From Drosophila miranda (taxonomy: Eukaryota > Arthropoda > Insecta > Diptera > Drosophilidae): a DNA stretch of 64,000 nt. Position 1 is the stretch's first letter; each line of letters opens with the position of its first letter. A model generated the notes under the pieces. The model was not told the DNA's origin. It saw only the letters and a program-made list of their open reading frames with translations, and searched no databases. The stretch spans positions 5,849,001-5,913,000 of the forward strand of contig NW_022881614.1 of NCBI RefSeq assembly GCF_003369915.1, given 5' to 3'. Of this stretch, positions 35,407 to 47,179 are shown in pieces. Made by a program: the position numbers and the translations under genes.

Positions 35407-36237
35407 ATTTCCTACCAATTGCACCTAGGCACTGAGGAAACCCAATTGCCTCGAATCCCTTTACGCACTCATAAATTTTGTCGGAAGTTAGGTAATTGGG
35501 CGACATGTACTCCTTCGAAAACTCGTCGATAAGTGCTCTGCAAAACTCGTGCAGGATATTACACAAACTGTTTGGAGCTACACCGAAAAGCCTGCCAACT
35601 GTTCGGTACTCAGAGGACGAGCCCAAAGTGTATAGCGCAATGGCGATGCGCTTTTCCAAAGGAATTGCAGCTCGGCAGTTGGTGTCCTTCTTTCGCAGCA
35701 CTTCAAGCCGATTCACTAAAATATCAAAGCAGGGCCTCTCCATTCGGAAACTCTCTTTGAAAAACGCCTCGTTGTTTTCTGGTACATCTTTCTCCCAAAA
35801 TGTCCCGAACCGCTTCTAAAACCATAAAATATGTCCTTGTACTTTAAACTATGGTTGAAGTTAGTAGAAGTACTCACAAACGACCATAATCTTCCTGGCT
35901 TTTGTGTTTTTATGGCAGTCATCTGGGTCATCTCATCCTCGTCAATGTTAAAGTCATTATCGTCATCATCATTATTCATTGACAGCAACATTATTAGTTG
36001 GTGCAAGAAAATATTTTGCTGTTGAACCACAGCCGAAATAATTGCTATACCTTCATCATCCATTATAAGAACCAAGAATTAATAAATCTTCCTCGCAAAT
36101 TTAATGAACTTGTTATTGGCATCAGCTGTTTTTGACGGATGGTGGATGGTGGATGGTGGCAGTGTGAATCGGAGTTTCACATCTGTCAAAAAATCCCACC
36201 ATTCCCCCGGGATGGGCTCAGTGTGCAGAGCCTATTA

Positions 36238-36710
36238 ACCACCAAAAATAATATTTTAAGTAGCTATACAGACTCTAAAGCTGCAGAGTGTTTAAGAAGC
36301 CGCATTTCCATCATTTGAAAAAACAAATTCCCCCAAACACAAGCTTGAGTTGATAAAAAAGCGAGTCATTCATTAATTAGCAAACCGGCTCAGCTTTCAT
36401 TCAGTTTTTTAAGACGTAAACATTTAGCAGTCTATTGTTATGTGAAGCCAATATTTCCATAATTTCCCATTGGTGAAACCAGGGAGCCGGAAAACGGAAA
36501 GACACGTAGTGGATATTACTGAAATCTCACAAAGGAGGACCAACCCATACCGATTTCTGATGGTTGGACGGTATATTTATCGACAAATCGCACATCGCTA
36601 GTTCTGCAGACACGTATTTATTTATGTTAGATGTTTTTTAATTAAAAATTAAATTGTGATTAAACCAGGTAGCGCAGGCAGTGAACAAGTAGTGCAGCAA
36701 GTGGGTCGTC
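36238..36710 (+). other. 5' region of Golgin245
   Basis: This 470-bp stretch between the Harbinger composite and the golgin start codon has no coding frame. It must hold the promoter and 5' UTR of the golgin. The Harbinger insertion therefore lies within 0.5 kb of the start codon. Confidence 0.4.
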
Positions 36711-39700
36711 ATGTTTGCCAATCTGAAGAATAAGCTGATCGAGGAGGTGAAAGCGTCACCATCCAAATTCCAACAATTAGGGACTGCTGCACAGGTAGGG
36801 GGGGAAAAGAAAAATGCAAATTGATGAAAACATACGCAGGCCAAAACAATCTCAGTGTGTGTGTGTGTGAAATTGAGCAAGTGGAGCGGCATGAAAATGC
36901 ATTTTTGACCCATTTCCACTATCATAATAGACATTATGGCCAGCTGCTGGCCTAGCACGGCACCCAGGAAAACCTTGCACTAACACACATTCCCGCACAT
37001 GCCTAATGACTCTTGCAGGCGGCCGTGAGCTCATCGACGAACACAACACCAAACAGCTCGGACACCAACACCAGCAGCGGCACCAATGAGAACTTTTTCA
37101 GCATCACGGAGGAGGGTGAGCTTTCTTTGCTTTCTGCCAGTTATGTTTGAGTTTCTTATCAGCCCATTTTCCATTCCATGCACACAGACACGCCTCAGAA
37201 CTCGCCGTACCGCATACAAAAGCTGCCAGTGACGAGCGCTTCTTCGCTGAGGGGACGCTCCTCCACACAATCCCTCAATGGATTGGGCGGCGGAGCCATA
37301 CCAAGGAGCCGCAAGCTGTCCAACTCATCCATGGCCAGCGATGTGTCCTTTCGCCTGCCCTCCTACGATTTCCCAGCCGTAAATATCGGAATATATGGAA
37401 TAGTCCCACGATTACGATTTAAAATGGATTACTTTAGGTCTATCACTTGCAATCGGATCTGGATGAGACGAGCAGTGAGTTTGATGACTCTGCTTCGACG
37501 GCACGCCTGGATGTAATCACCAAGGATCAGCTGTACGATGCGTACAAGAAGTCCCTCGATCGCTACCACAAGTATCGCTGCCGCTACACGGATCTGGCCA
37601 AAAAGTACAAGGAATTGGAGCGTGACAGCACCAAGGCAAGGGGATCTATCAATCTTATCTTTACCAATCACTGATAAGCGCCTGCTTATGCTGTCGATAA
37701 AATTACTTTGCAGTCGGGTCTGGTGGAGACACAAGACAAGGCACTGCGTAGGATCAGTGAACTGCGTGAGCAATGCACACTGGAACAGCAGGCCAAGGCG
37801 CATCTGGAGGAGGCACTACGGATCGAAATGGATGACATGAGCTGCAAGATGAAGGCCTACCAGACCAAGGTCAAGCTGCTCGGCGAGAATCCGGAAAATA
37901 TTTCGGCTGTCCTAGAGCGGGTCAGTCAAGGTCTAGACAGCGACAAGCTGATTGATCTGGAGGAATCAGGAGTGAGGTCCCAGCCTCCCGCGAATGGCAG
38001 TTCGACTGAGGACTTGTCCCATCTGCAGCAGTTGCTGGAGGAGCGGCAATTGCAGCTTCAAGAGATGACGGAGAAACACGCAGCTCTGCAAAAACAGGAG
38101 GAGGAGAACGTCTTGCTCTTGGCCCAGACCAAACAGGCCATTCACACAGAGCTGGAGCACAAGGATATCGAGGTGCGGCAACTGCAGGAGAAGCTGAAGC
38201 AATACGAGTCCCAGCGCGAGTCTCATACCAGCGACGTCAAAGATCAGCTGAAAAAGCTGCTGGAAATAAAACAGGAAGGCGATGCGAAGCTCATTGCCAC
38301 AGAACATCTTTTGAGCACACTCAGAGGCGAGCATACAGCCAAGGAGCAACAGGTGGTAGTCCTCGAAAAGCAGCTGGAGGCTCTCAAAGCGGAAGGTGAA
38401 ACAAAACTGAACGAAATGCGCCAGCACATTTCGGACCGTGGCTCCGAAGAACTGAAGAAACTACAGGTGGCTAAAGACACTGCAGAAGCTCAGCTCTCGT
38501 CCACAAATGAGCTATTGAAGTCCTTGAAGTTGCAACACACGGCAAAGGAGGAACAGGTGGTCGCACTAGAGAAGCAACTGGAAACTTTAAAAGCGGACAG
38601 CGAAAGTAAACTGAACGAATTGCGGCAGCAGAGCCAGGAGCGTGGCTCCGAGGAACTGAAGAAGCTACAGGTTGCCAAAGAAACTGCAGAAGCTAAACTC
38701 TTGTCCACGGAGGGGCTATTAAATACACTAAAGATGCAGCAATCTGCAAAGGAAGACGAGGTGGTCGCCCTAGAGAGGCAACTGGAAACGCTCAAAGTAG
38801 AAAGCGATCTGACTCTGCAAAAACTACAACAAGAGAACAATTATCTCGAGTCCGAAAATAAAGCTGCCATGGACCAACTACAAGAACTACAATTGGCCAG
38901 AGGGGAAGCAGAGGCGAGTCTCTTTAGCACCGAACAACTTTTGATCTCCCTGAGAGGCGAATTATCAGCCAAAAACGAGCAGGTTAGGGCATTGGAGAAG
39001 GAAGTGCATGCGCTCAGAACAGACAGTGAGCAGAGTCTGCAGGACCTGCGGCAGCACAACGATCAGTTGCTCGAAATTGTCCAGCGTTCCCAGCAGATGG
39101 ACTTTGAGGGTCAACTAAAGCAGACCAAAGATAATTTGGCTGCGCTTGAAGGGCAGCTGGCGGAGCGCGAGCAGCAAATCTTGGAGCTCGAAAAGAGCCT
39201 GGAGATCGAGCGAGAGTCTGTGGCCGCACTGAGCACCGAAAAGACTTCTCTAGAAGAGCAGCACAAGCTGCGATTGGAGCAGCTGCAGCGTGAAATCCAA
39301 ATGCTTCAGGATCAGCATGAAAGCACAGAGAGTGAAACGATAGCAGCACTGAAAGCACAGCTCGAAACACTCAACCAGGAGCTGGCCGGCAGTCGGGCGA
39401 GTCTCCTGGCCAAGGAGAAGGAACTGAAGGCCTCTGGAAATAAGATGAACAAGCTGAAAAAGGAGCACGATCAACAACAAGCCAAGACAAGCGAACAATC
39501 AGTTCGCGTAGAGCAGCTCCAAAAAGAGATGGCGGAGAGCCAGAGTCTCGCCAGGCAGGTGGAGAGCGAGAAGGAGGAGCTGCAGACACGCGTAAGCTCT
39601 ATCCTGGAGGAAATCACCAGCATGCAGGCGTACTTGCAGCAAGTGCAGGACTCGCATGGTCAACTGGAGGGCGAGAACCGCAAACTGGAGACTCGCATCG

Positions 39701-41744
39701 AGGCTCTGCAGCGTGAGCAGGAGAGCAACAGTGCGCAGGACGAGCGCGCCACAGCCAAGATAGATGAAATTCAGAGTGAAAACACGAAGCTGTCTGAGCG
39801 CAACTGTCTGCTGGAGGAGCAGGCGAATCACCTACACCTGCAGCTGCAGGCGAAACAGGACGAACTGTCAAAGGTTCAGGCGAAGATGCAGCAGGTGCTC
39901 GACGAACACTCTAAACTGCAGAATGCACAAGAGCTAATGGATCACGACTATCGCACGCTGCAGGACAAATGCGATGCCTACGAAAAGGAGACGCTTCTGA
40001 ACAAGGATGCCCTGGAGTGCCTGCAGGCGGCCAGTGAAGAGCTGCAGCGGGTCAAGACTAATCTGGAGAGAGATCTGGCCGAGCAGCAGCAGCATCTGTT
40101 AGAGCTGCGAGAGCGCCAACGCGAGCATGAGCAACAGGTGAAAGACCAGTCCGAACGCTGTACTGAACTGGAGGCCAGCCACCTGGAGAGCGAGTCCCAG
40201 CTGCAGGCGACCATCCAAAATCTTCGCCAGCAGATCGATGCGTTCAGGCTGATAGAGCAGGGCGTCCAAGAAAAAATGCAGGCCACCAGTGTGGCCCAAG
40301 CCAGCCAGATGGCCACGCTCGAGGCACGCTGGAGTGCAGCCAATGCGGATGTTGAGCGGCTGCACGAGGCCAATGATGCTCTCCAGCTGGCGATGGATCA
40401 GCAAAGTCAGCGACTGGAGGAGTTGCAGGAGACCCTCGCCCAGAAGGATCGTCAACTTGAGATCACTGTGGACTCCACCCAAAAGCTGGCAAAATATGAG
40501 GAAATTCAAGTCGAAAACGAGTATCTCCACAAGCACACAAAGCAGCTGGAGCATGAGCTGGCCGAGAATGGGGAGCTCAAGGAGAAGCTAAAGGCGCTGC
40601 AGTACGAGCTGTATGTCCTCCAGGAGCAGGTCGAGCATCACGCCACTCAAGTGACCGAAAAGGAAAGCCAAAGTGCGACGACCAATGCGGAGGCAGATCA
40701 GCTGAAGACTGCGCTGGAGGAACAGGCCCTCGAACTTACCCGCCAGCGGGAACACGCCAGTTTCGTGACCGAACAGAGCGATGCAGTCCAGACAGAGCTG
40801 CTTCAGACTCAGCAGCACCTGCAGGAGAGACAAAACGAGTTGGCCAAAGCCCAAGAAGAACAGATCAGTCTTCAGGCGGCCATTGCGGAACTCCAAAAAG
40901 AGGTGGCCAGCCTCAAGGAGCAGCCTGCGTCCTCCGCTTCCGCTGCCACAGATACCGACAGTCTGCGCATCCTCAACGAGCAGCTGCAGCGGGAACTGGA
41001 GGGTCTAAAACACAAGAGCAACGGCGCCGAGTCGAATATGCAACAGGAAATCGAGGAACTGCAGGCGAACAACCAGCAGATGGCCGAGCGCATCAATGAA
41101 CTGGAGACCCTGAGGGCGGGCATTCAAGCTCTGCAACTTCTGAACAGCATGGCCCCCAAACACGTCCAGGAAGCGGCCTCCACCAGCGAGAAGGCCGTGC
41201 TGGAGTCCAAATTGAAGGAGATCATGAATGAGGTCCAGGATGTGACGAATCGAAACCTGTTCCTTGAACAAAAGTGTGAAAACTTCCTGATTCTCGAACA
41301 GTCCAACGAGCGCCTGAAGCTGCAGAATGCGAAACTCTCGCGCCAACTGGATGAAACACTAGTAAGAATGGATGAATATTTCGTTGATAACAATTTATTT
41401 CATGAATCGCCTTTCCAGGTATCCATGCAGCACAGCGAGTCGGTGCCGGCCAACACAGAGTTTGAGTATTTGCGCAACATTATGTTCCAGGTGAGTGTCT
41501 TGTCCAGAGATCCACCATTAATGCACGAAGCAAGCCCTAAATATCTATTCCCTGATTGGCAGTACTTAACCGGCAACACGAACAACGAGACTCTGGTCAA
41601 GGTGATATCGGCGGTGCTGAAATTCTCGCCACAGCAATCCCAGGTGGCCCTGGAGAAGGAGCATCAGCGTCGATCGTTGGTATGACCATCCCATCTACAA
41701 AAAAATGCTCAATGGCTTCTTTGCAGTTGAATAAACTGATCTAG
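36711..41744 (+). CDS. Golgin245: Golgin-245, GRIP-domain trans-Golgi golgin
   Basis: Eight exons (36711-36794, 37019-37115, 37188-37378, 37438-37635, 37714-41361, 41419-41490, 41563-41679, 41727-41744) join in frame to 1474 residues, close to the length I recall for fly Golgin245. The N-terminus MFANLKNKLIEEVKASPSKF is conserved in GRIP golgins. A Ser-rich linker follows, then about 1200 residues of coiled coil. The C-terminal GRIP domain (FEYLRNIMFQYLTGN, ETLVKVISAVLKFSPQQ) binds Arl1-GTP on trans-Golgi membranes; the protein tethers incoming vesicles. Exon 4 appears to end in a GC donor (AAG|GCAAGG). Residues encoded by 38288-39060 are internal repeats. No disruption is seen. Confidence 0.93.
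38288..39060 (+). repeat. Internal 204-bp tandem repeats in Golgin245
   Basis: Units start at about 38288, 38492, 38696 and 38919. Each encodes about 68 residues (75 in one) with the pattern LLSTLR, AKEEQVVALEKQLETLK, LNELRQ and SEELKKLQVAKETAEA. The first three are spaced exactly 204 bp, so the heptad register of the coiled coil is kept. Confidence 0.88.
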
Positions 41745-42292
41745 CATGAACTAATGGCTCTCCACGACGGCGGCTGGTGGGAGCCATGCCCAGCCACGCT
41801 TCTAGACTTCAAATTTAATCAGAATGGTTAGCAGCCCAAGATCACAACAAGTACCTTATACCTCACCCGCCCCCTCCCAAAACACTGGGCAGAGCAGGCA
41901 TGAAATATGGCAATGGATTTTGGCGTCCAAGCATTTCATTTCCAGCACGCATAGACCCCACTCCACATAAATATGTATATGTTATTATTATCGATGTTAT
42001 TATTGTACAGTCCTCCGTGGAACTCTAGCTACTTTTGTCTCTCCCACTGTCTGGCATGCTATGCACTATTGTATGTAAATTTCTATTGAGATTTGCCTCT
42101 CTTCTTTCGCGCTCCCCACATCTCCCGCATAAGTGAAATCGTGTTTCTGTATTTTAGTTTAAGTTGAATATTGTAAAGAGCATCGACAAAGATTTATTGC
42201 AGTTGCAGTTGGCATTTAGTTTAATCCAAAATATCTATACATAATATACACTATAATTTAAATAAATAGTTGCAATTCATACAAAGAGAATC
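41745..42292. other. Convergent 3' region
   Basis: About 550 bp between the golgin stop codon and the stop of the minus-strand coiled-coil gene. AATAAA at about 42259-42264 may be the + strand polyadenylation signal of the golgin. No gene is seen. Confidence 0.45.
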
Positions 42293-43081
42293 TCATGTGG
42301 CCGCTCCTTGGGCATGGCTCTGTGCTTGCTTCCTCTGGATATGGTAGACGCGACGCCGCTGCACAAAGCAGCGCAACATGGCGCGTGTCAGTGGCGTCAG
42401 TTGGTAATTAGGTCTGTAGTTTTGGAGAGCATCGAGAACGTGCTTGAAGCCGAACCGTTGCAGCCGCAAGATGGCTTGAACGGCTGCCTGTTGAACGCCT
42501 GCTCGAGGCACTACCACGAGCATGCGCTTGAACAGCCCAATAAAGCTGGAGATGTCGGTGACCAGGGGCAGCGGCTTCAGCACCACCGATATACACTGCA
42601 GAATACCCTCGAGTCGGACATCGTACGCATCAGTATGTGCACTTAGATCACAGTAGCTAGAGGCGAGCGGCACCAGGTGCTGGGCGAGCACATTGTTCAA
42701 CACATCCACCCGCGGGCTGCGACGACAGAAGAGCGCAAGGGCGTAGCTCAGCTGGTCCAGGCGGCCCGCCTTCAGCTTGTCAACCAGGTTCTCCAGCACC
42801 TGTTCTTTGGTGGGCTCAAAGGGCTGGAAGTGATACGCGAAGCGCAGCTTGGAGAGCAGCAATCGCTCGCATCCTTTGGGATGACTCACTTCGTAATTCC
42901 GGCACATTAGCAGATGCTTGATCACAGTAATCAGGGGATCGAAGTTGTTGTACTCCCGGACCTCGCGGTGCGGCAGCACCGTGGGATGGAAGCACAACAC
43001 CTCGTACACCAACTGAGTCACATCCCTGTCGTATCTATACAGTATTTTTGCTAGCAGCAAGCGCGACGGGTTCTCATATGG

Positions 43082-43267
43082 GCAGCGCCCGACGACATGT
43101 TCTGACTGATTTTCTGTCCCTCTCGCACATACTCTTTATCTTCAGCTGGTTACCTAACTGTAAATGCACCGTGAAAAATATTGTCTTAATTGAGCAAATA
43201 TAGCTACTGCATAATTTATGAACAGCGTTTTTAAGTTAATTAGGAAGTTAATTTCATTAAACAAAAA
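43082..43267. repeat. DINE-1/SGM tail fragment a
   Basis: It matches 43655-43834 almost exactly (one 6-bp difference) and its first part (GCAGCGCCCGACG..., CTGATTTTCTGT, CTCTCGCAC) matches the tail of the DINE-1/SGM copy at about 23750. It abuts the broken host gene. Confidence 0.75.
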
Positions 43268-43272
43268 CATAT

Positions 43273-43435
43273 GCCGGCAAAATGTACTGGGCGGAGATAT
43301 GTCGTCGGAGATATGACGCTATGCCCGTCAAACTCTACCTGGAGGTGGGCCGACTGCATGCCAGCCATTAGAATCCGAAAACGGCATGGCGTCATATCTC
43401 CGACGACATATCTCCGCCCAGTACATTTTGCCGGC
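43273..43435. repeat. Left foldback: perfect 47-bp inverted repeat
   Basis: Bases 43273-43319 and 43389-43435 are exact reverse complements with a 69-bp loop; the pairing goes on a few bases into the loop with one mismatch. Each arm carries two head-to-tail copies of the half-site CGACATATCTCCG (or its CGTCAT variant). Confidence 0.93.
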
Positions 43436-43565
43436 GGAATTATGTCGCTTTTTTTCTGGCGGACTTATGTCGTTTGAAAGCGTCATATCTCCGCCGTGTC
43501 ACAAACGACATATCTCCGCGCGGAGCTATGACACTTAGAAGCGACATATATCCGCGCAGCGATTT
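43436..43565. repeat. Left half-site array
   Basis: After the foldback there are further copies of the 13-bp half-site in both orientations (about 43434, 43463, 43481, 43505, 43518, 43541), including one head-to-head dyad. The words CCGTGTCACAAA between two of them also occur at 47293, so both sides of the MULE share spacers as well. Confidence 0.85.
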
Positions 43566-43654
43566 TGAGCAAATTATGCCGATACACCATCAAAAAATAC
43601 AAAAAAAAAACAAAAAAACAAAACAAAAGGAACAAATAAATTTGCAGTGGCTAT

Positions 43655-43834
43655 GCAGCGCCCGACGACATGTTCTGACTGATTTTCTGTCCCTCTCGCA
43701 CATACTCTTTATCTTCAGCTGGTTACCTAACTGTAAATGCACCGTGAAAAATATTGTCTTAATTGAGCAAATATAGCTACTGCATAATTTATGAACAGCG
43801 TTTTTATTAGGAAGTTAATTTCATTAAACAAAAA
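43655..43834. repeat. DINE-1/SGM tail fragment b
   Basis: This is a direct repeat of 43082-43267, about 570 bp away. It is preceded by more SGM sequence (AATTTGCAGTGGCTATG) that fragment a lacks. Confidence 0.75.
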
Positions 43835-44051
43835 TTGTTAAAGAATGCCGTGTTGTATTTAATGTAATATAAACGTATTATTTAATATGTAATATGTAGA
43901 TAATTTATTGTTTTTAAACATGTGCATAGAATAGAATGTTATAGAATATTTATTTTCTGTGCAATAGGCAAAGCGTGCGAGGAGCGCGCCAAAAATATGC
44001 CGCATTATTCTGCTGCATTCATTCCGATTCGGTTGCTCAGACAGTAAGAAC

Positions 44052-47000
44052 ATGGACTACGAAAATATTAAATTTGAATTCAGAGAAGGAAGCCGAGCGG
44101 GCTTCTCGTTACTGTTGTTTTCATTATGCGAGCAACAAATTTATGTAAAAAACAAACAATTAAAACTAGGCGAACCCACATACATATGCCGGGTTAAACT
44201 CTGTAAAGCTAGAGTTTATTTAAGTGCAGACAAATCTAGAGTTTACTCAAATCCTGAATATGTTGTGCATAGCCATGGCCCTCAGAGTGATGAAATGGAA
44301 AAAATCAGTGCTCTTAGTGAAATAAAACTGAAGTGCGAAAATAATAGCAATTTCGACACCAAAAAAGTATTCAATGATGTTCTTGCTGAGTAAGTTAATA
44401 TATTAATTAAAATTTTAATAATACATACTGCCTTGCTACATATGTATGTATGTATGTTTGTACAGTGGCTCACAGCTTAAATGAACCAAAGCACGTTAAA
44501 AATTTAAAATTTTCATAACTTCTAAACCATTAAACTTACCAATGAAAATCAAATGACAAACAAAACGAACTTCTTATATTTTTTAACATTTTTCTAAGAC
44601 GTTTTAAATAATAAATAACAAAAATACTGCCTTTTTCCACCCCACAGCTTATTTTGTTCAAAGAGAATTTGAACCAAATAGGCTGTGGGGGTGTTTTCTA
44701 GTGCGCATTTTGTTTTTTTCCTTTTTGCGGGGTAACGGAGAAGAATATCGAACTTTTTTTTTTTGGTTGGTAAGATAAGTAAAATTAAAAAATATAAAAA
44801 ACCAAGATGTTGCATGAGGAACAAATTCTTTTTCAATTTTTGTTTGACGCTTCATGGTACGGGCGCGCGGGGATATTACTTCAATTCTCTTTTACGCTAC
44901 TCGGCTTCGTCAATGCCTCGGTCAGCGTCGAGTCGGTGTGTCTGGAGAGAAAGAATACAAAAACAAAATATGAATCGTCTGCGTGCCGAAACCGTAGGGC
45001 AGCGTGATCGCTGATGTCTTTGGCGCGGCACAGTGGGGACTCAGCCGAAATAGTAAAAAAAATTGTATGAGTGCTTTAGATAAATTTAATGTACGCATCT
45101 AATAGAGAATTTTCCAATCGAATTCTCAAGATTGTTTTAGTTTAAAGTTTAACATTTTTTCAGTGTGCAAATATTTATTGAACTCATCGTGATCCGGTGT
45201 TTCTTGCGAATCATGCCCCTTTAAGTCCGTTTGCGAGACTTTGGTCGTCGCTCGGTTTTTGACCGGTAAATGCTCGTTTCGAAGTCCGTCTGCGCGCATT
45301 GGCCGTGCCGTCCCCTGATGTACATACATACATATGTATGTACATAGGTGTACATGTATGTACATATGTGCATGCGAGCAGACAAGAAATGCACACAGAC
45401 TGATGTATTATTTTTCTATTCAATTAATTAGGAAAACAAAAGGTGAAGCGGAGATTGAAATAAATTATGACTCTGTCAAACGCACTTTGCAAAGAAAAAG
45501 ACAGCCTTTCTTGCCAAAGCCTCCATCTTCTGCAGAGAATTTTCTGGAAGCTTTTCAAGACGAAAATATTATGAACCGTTTTGGAATAACCAAGGGAAAT
45601 ACTGCAAATCAGTTCTATAAAAAAGTGTACGCATCGAGCTCGTTTGCTTATTGCATATTTTCATCAGACAAGGTAATCACCTTGATGCAAGCCAACATTT
45701 CGGAGCATAATAGGCATTATTTAATTGATGCTACATTTAAAGTGTGCCCTTTTGGAGATTTTAAGCAACTTTTAATAATTTATATTAAATATTTGCAGAA
45801 GGTAAATTTCTTCTTATGCTACACTTTATTTACTAACTCTAATCAAAAATTTTTTGTAATTAGATAACCCCTTTTGTTTTTGTTTTGATGACTCGCAAAA
45901 CGGAGCTGTGTTATCAGCACTTATTCACATATATAGACTCGAACATTTGCTGCCTTAAAGGAGCATCCTTTATATCAGATTACGAAAAGGCAATGCGTAA
46001 CGCGTTAAAAGGTCTGCATCCCAACATGAATTTTTACGCCTGTTGGTTTCATTTTACTGAAGCATGCAAGAAAAATGCCAAGCAATCGAGTGGTTTTGAA
46101 AATACGCTGAAATGCAATAAGAAAGCTTACATGCTATTTATGAAATTTTTGCACTTGCCGCTTTTACCAGAAAGCAAAATTGTCGAAGCATTTAACCTTC
46201 TAAAAGGCGAAGCAATAAACTTAAATAAGAAGCTGTTTTCTCCATTTTTAAAATATTTTAATAGACAGTGGCTTAAAAAGGTATATTTTATTTATTGTTT
46301 AATAATTGAGTTGTATTTTACTTATCAATTTTTAACCCTAATTTTATAGGAGGGACCAAAAAGCATATCCGTGTTTAAGAGGTCAACTAGAACCACGAGC
46401 TCAGTAGAAGCTTATAATTTGAATTTGGGAAATAAAATTCGAGCAAATGGGCACTTTTGTAAATTTGTTCAATGTCTTATTGATGCAGAAAATGAAAAAA
46501 GTCGCGAGTTTGCTTTACTCTTTCAAAATGGTGGTAATGGAAATCAGACCCAGAAGAAGAAATTACGTGTAAGTTGAATAAATTTTAAGTTAATCGTTCA
46601 AAATAATATGTTAGCTTAATTATTTTTGTTCTCAGGATCGCTCAAAAAAAATAATGGACGCAATGGATCTTTTTGAAAGAGGTGAAATAGATATACAGGG
46701 ATTTCTGACATGCACTGTTTCCTTAGCTGACCGCTTTTCAAAGCAGGACTTCTTTGAAGGGGTGGACAATGAAAGCAATTTAACTGGAATGTCTTCTGAT
46801 ATGAAATCTTCCACATCGTCACTTTCATCGAATGCTTCTCATTCAAGTCAGTCATCTGATAAATCATTGGTTCAAATGAATCCATGCAATGTGTGCCTAT
46901 GTAACCCAAAGTCTGTGTTGTTGCGCCCGTGCAATCACGTAAACATTTGTGGTACATGTTGGGATCAAATTGTGGCCCACAACCAAGCAAAAAACGACTT

Positions 47001-47088
47001 GGAAGAAAATGAAAATATAAAGCCAAAATGTCCAAGTTGCAACCGAGAAGTCGAAGAGGCCATACGCAATGTTTTTATTTACAATTAA
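44052..47088 (+). CDS. MULE transposase with FLYWCH-like and RING fingers
   Basis: Five exons (44052-44389, 45432-45801, 45864-46280, 46350-46568, 46636-47088) with GT-AG sites join without a stop to 598 residues. Residues about 5-80 look like a FLYWCH finger (CRVKLCKARVYL...VVHSHG). The middle is the Mutator-like catalytic domain: LIDATFKVCPFGDFKQLLI (first Asp), VLMTRKTELCYQHLF, FISDYEKAMRNALKGLHPN (second Asp), CWFHFTEACKK (C-x2-H), and SVEAYN in exon 4. A Ser-rich linker follows. Residues 532 to about 590 form a C3HC4 RING (CNVC, CNHVNICGTC, CPSC), reminiscent of IAP-type RINGs. Foldback half-site arrays lie on both sides (43273-43565, 47245-47523). AATAAA at 47174-47179 follows. Full reading frame and splice sites suggest recent activity or selection. 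A RING on a transposase could link it to ubiquitin, which is inference. Confidence 0.85.
44390..45431 (+). other. First intron of the MULE transposase gene
   Basis: This 1042-bp intron starts GTAAGTTAAT and ends TTAATTAG. It is AT-rich, contains a short palindrome-rich stretch of TACATATGTATG type near 45324-45370, and no supported gene. Confidence 0.6.
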
Positions 47089-47173
47089 CTTGTGTAAGTT
47101 AAGAACGACAAAATTTAAGAAAACTTCTATTATGATTTCTGTGTATTTGGACTATTGCACATTTTTTAATTTC

Positions 47174-47179
47174 AATAAA
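47174..47179 (+). terminator. Polyadenylation signal of the MULE gene
   Basis: AATAAA lies 86 bp after the stop codon, before the right foldback array. Confidence 0.55.

Larger units (their letters stand above)
32327..36063 (-). pseudogene. Harbinger nuclease, copy 2, split by an insertion
   Basis: From ATG 36063 the reading is open across the first intron: it retains EKDVPENNEAFFKESF, which copy 1 has lost, and MERPCFDILVNRLEVL, KRIAIALYTLG, LTSDKIYECVKGFEAIG and FPQCLGAI. The next intron (GTAGGAAAT...) is where the 32916-35406 insertion sits. The gene goes on at 32850 with DGCHIEIKPPAAEAV, GRCNDSMIYQKSSL and LIGDSAFRF, has the shared TAG after STVASLE, then [17 protein letters not shown]. 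It ends at the copy junction, so its C-terminus is lost. Confidence 0.82.
30321..36234. mobile_element. PIF/Harbinger composite of two inverted partial copies
   Basis: Both ends carry the same inverted terminus TAGGCTCTGCACACTGAGCC and match for about 190 bp inward. The whole is flanked by TTA (30318-30320 and 36235-36237), the 3-bp target duplication of Harbinger elements. Copy 1 (30321 to about 32327) has nuclease and accessory genes. Copy 2 is inverted (36234 to about 32327) and breaks off inside the nuclease at GKGLDSHH, where it joins copy 1. Copy 2 also carries a 2.49-kb insertion. Confidence 0.88.
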
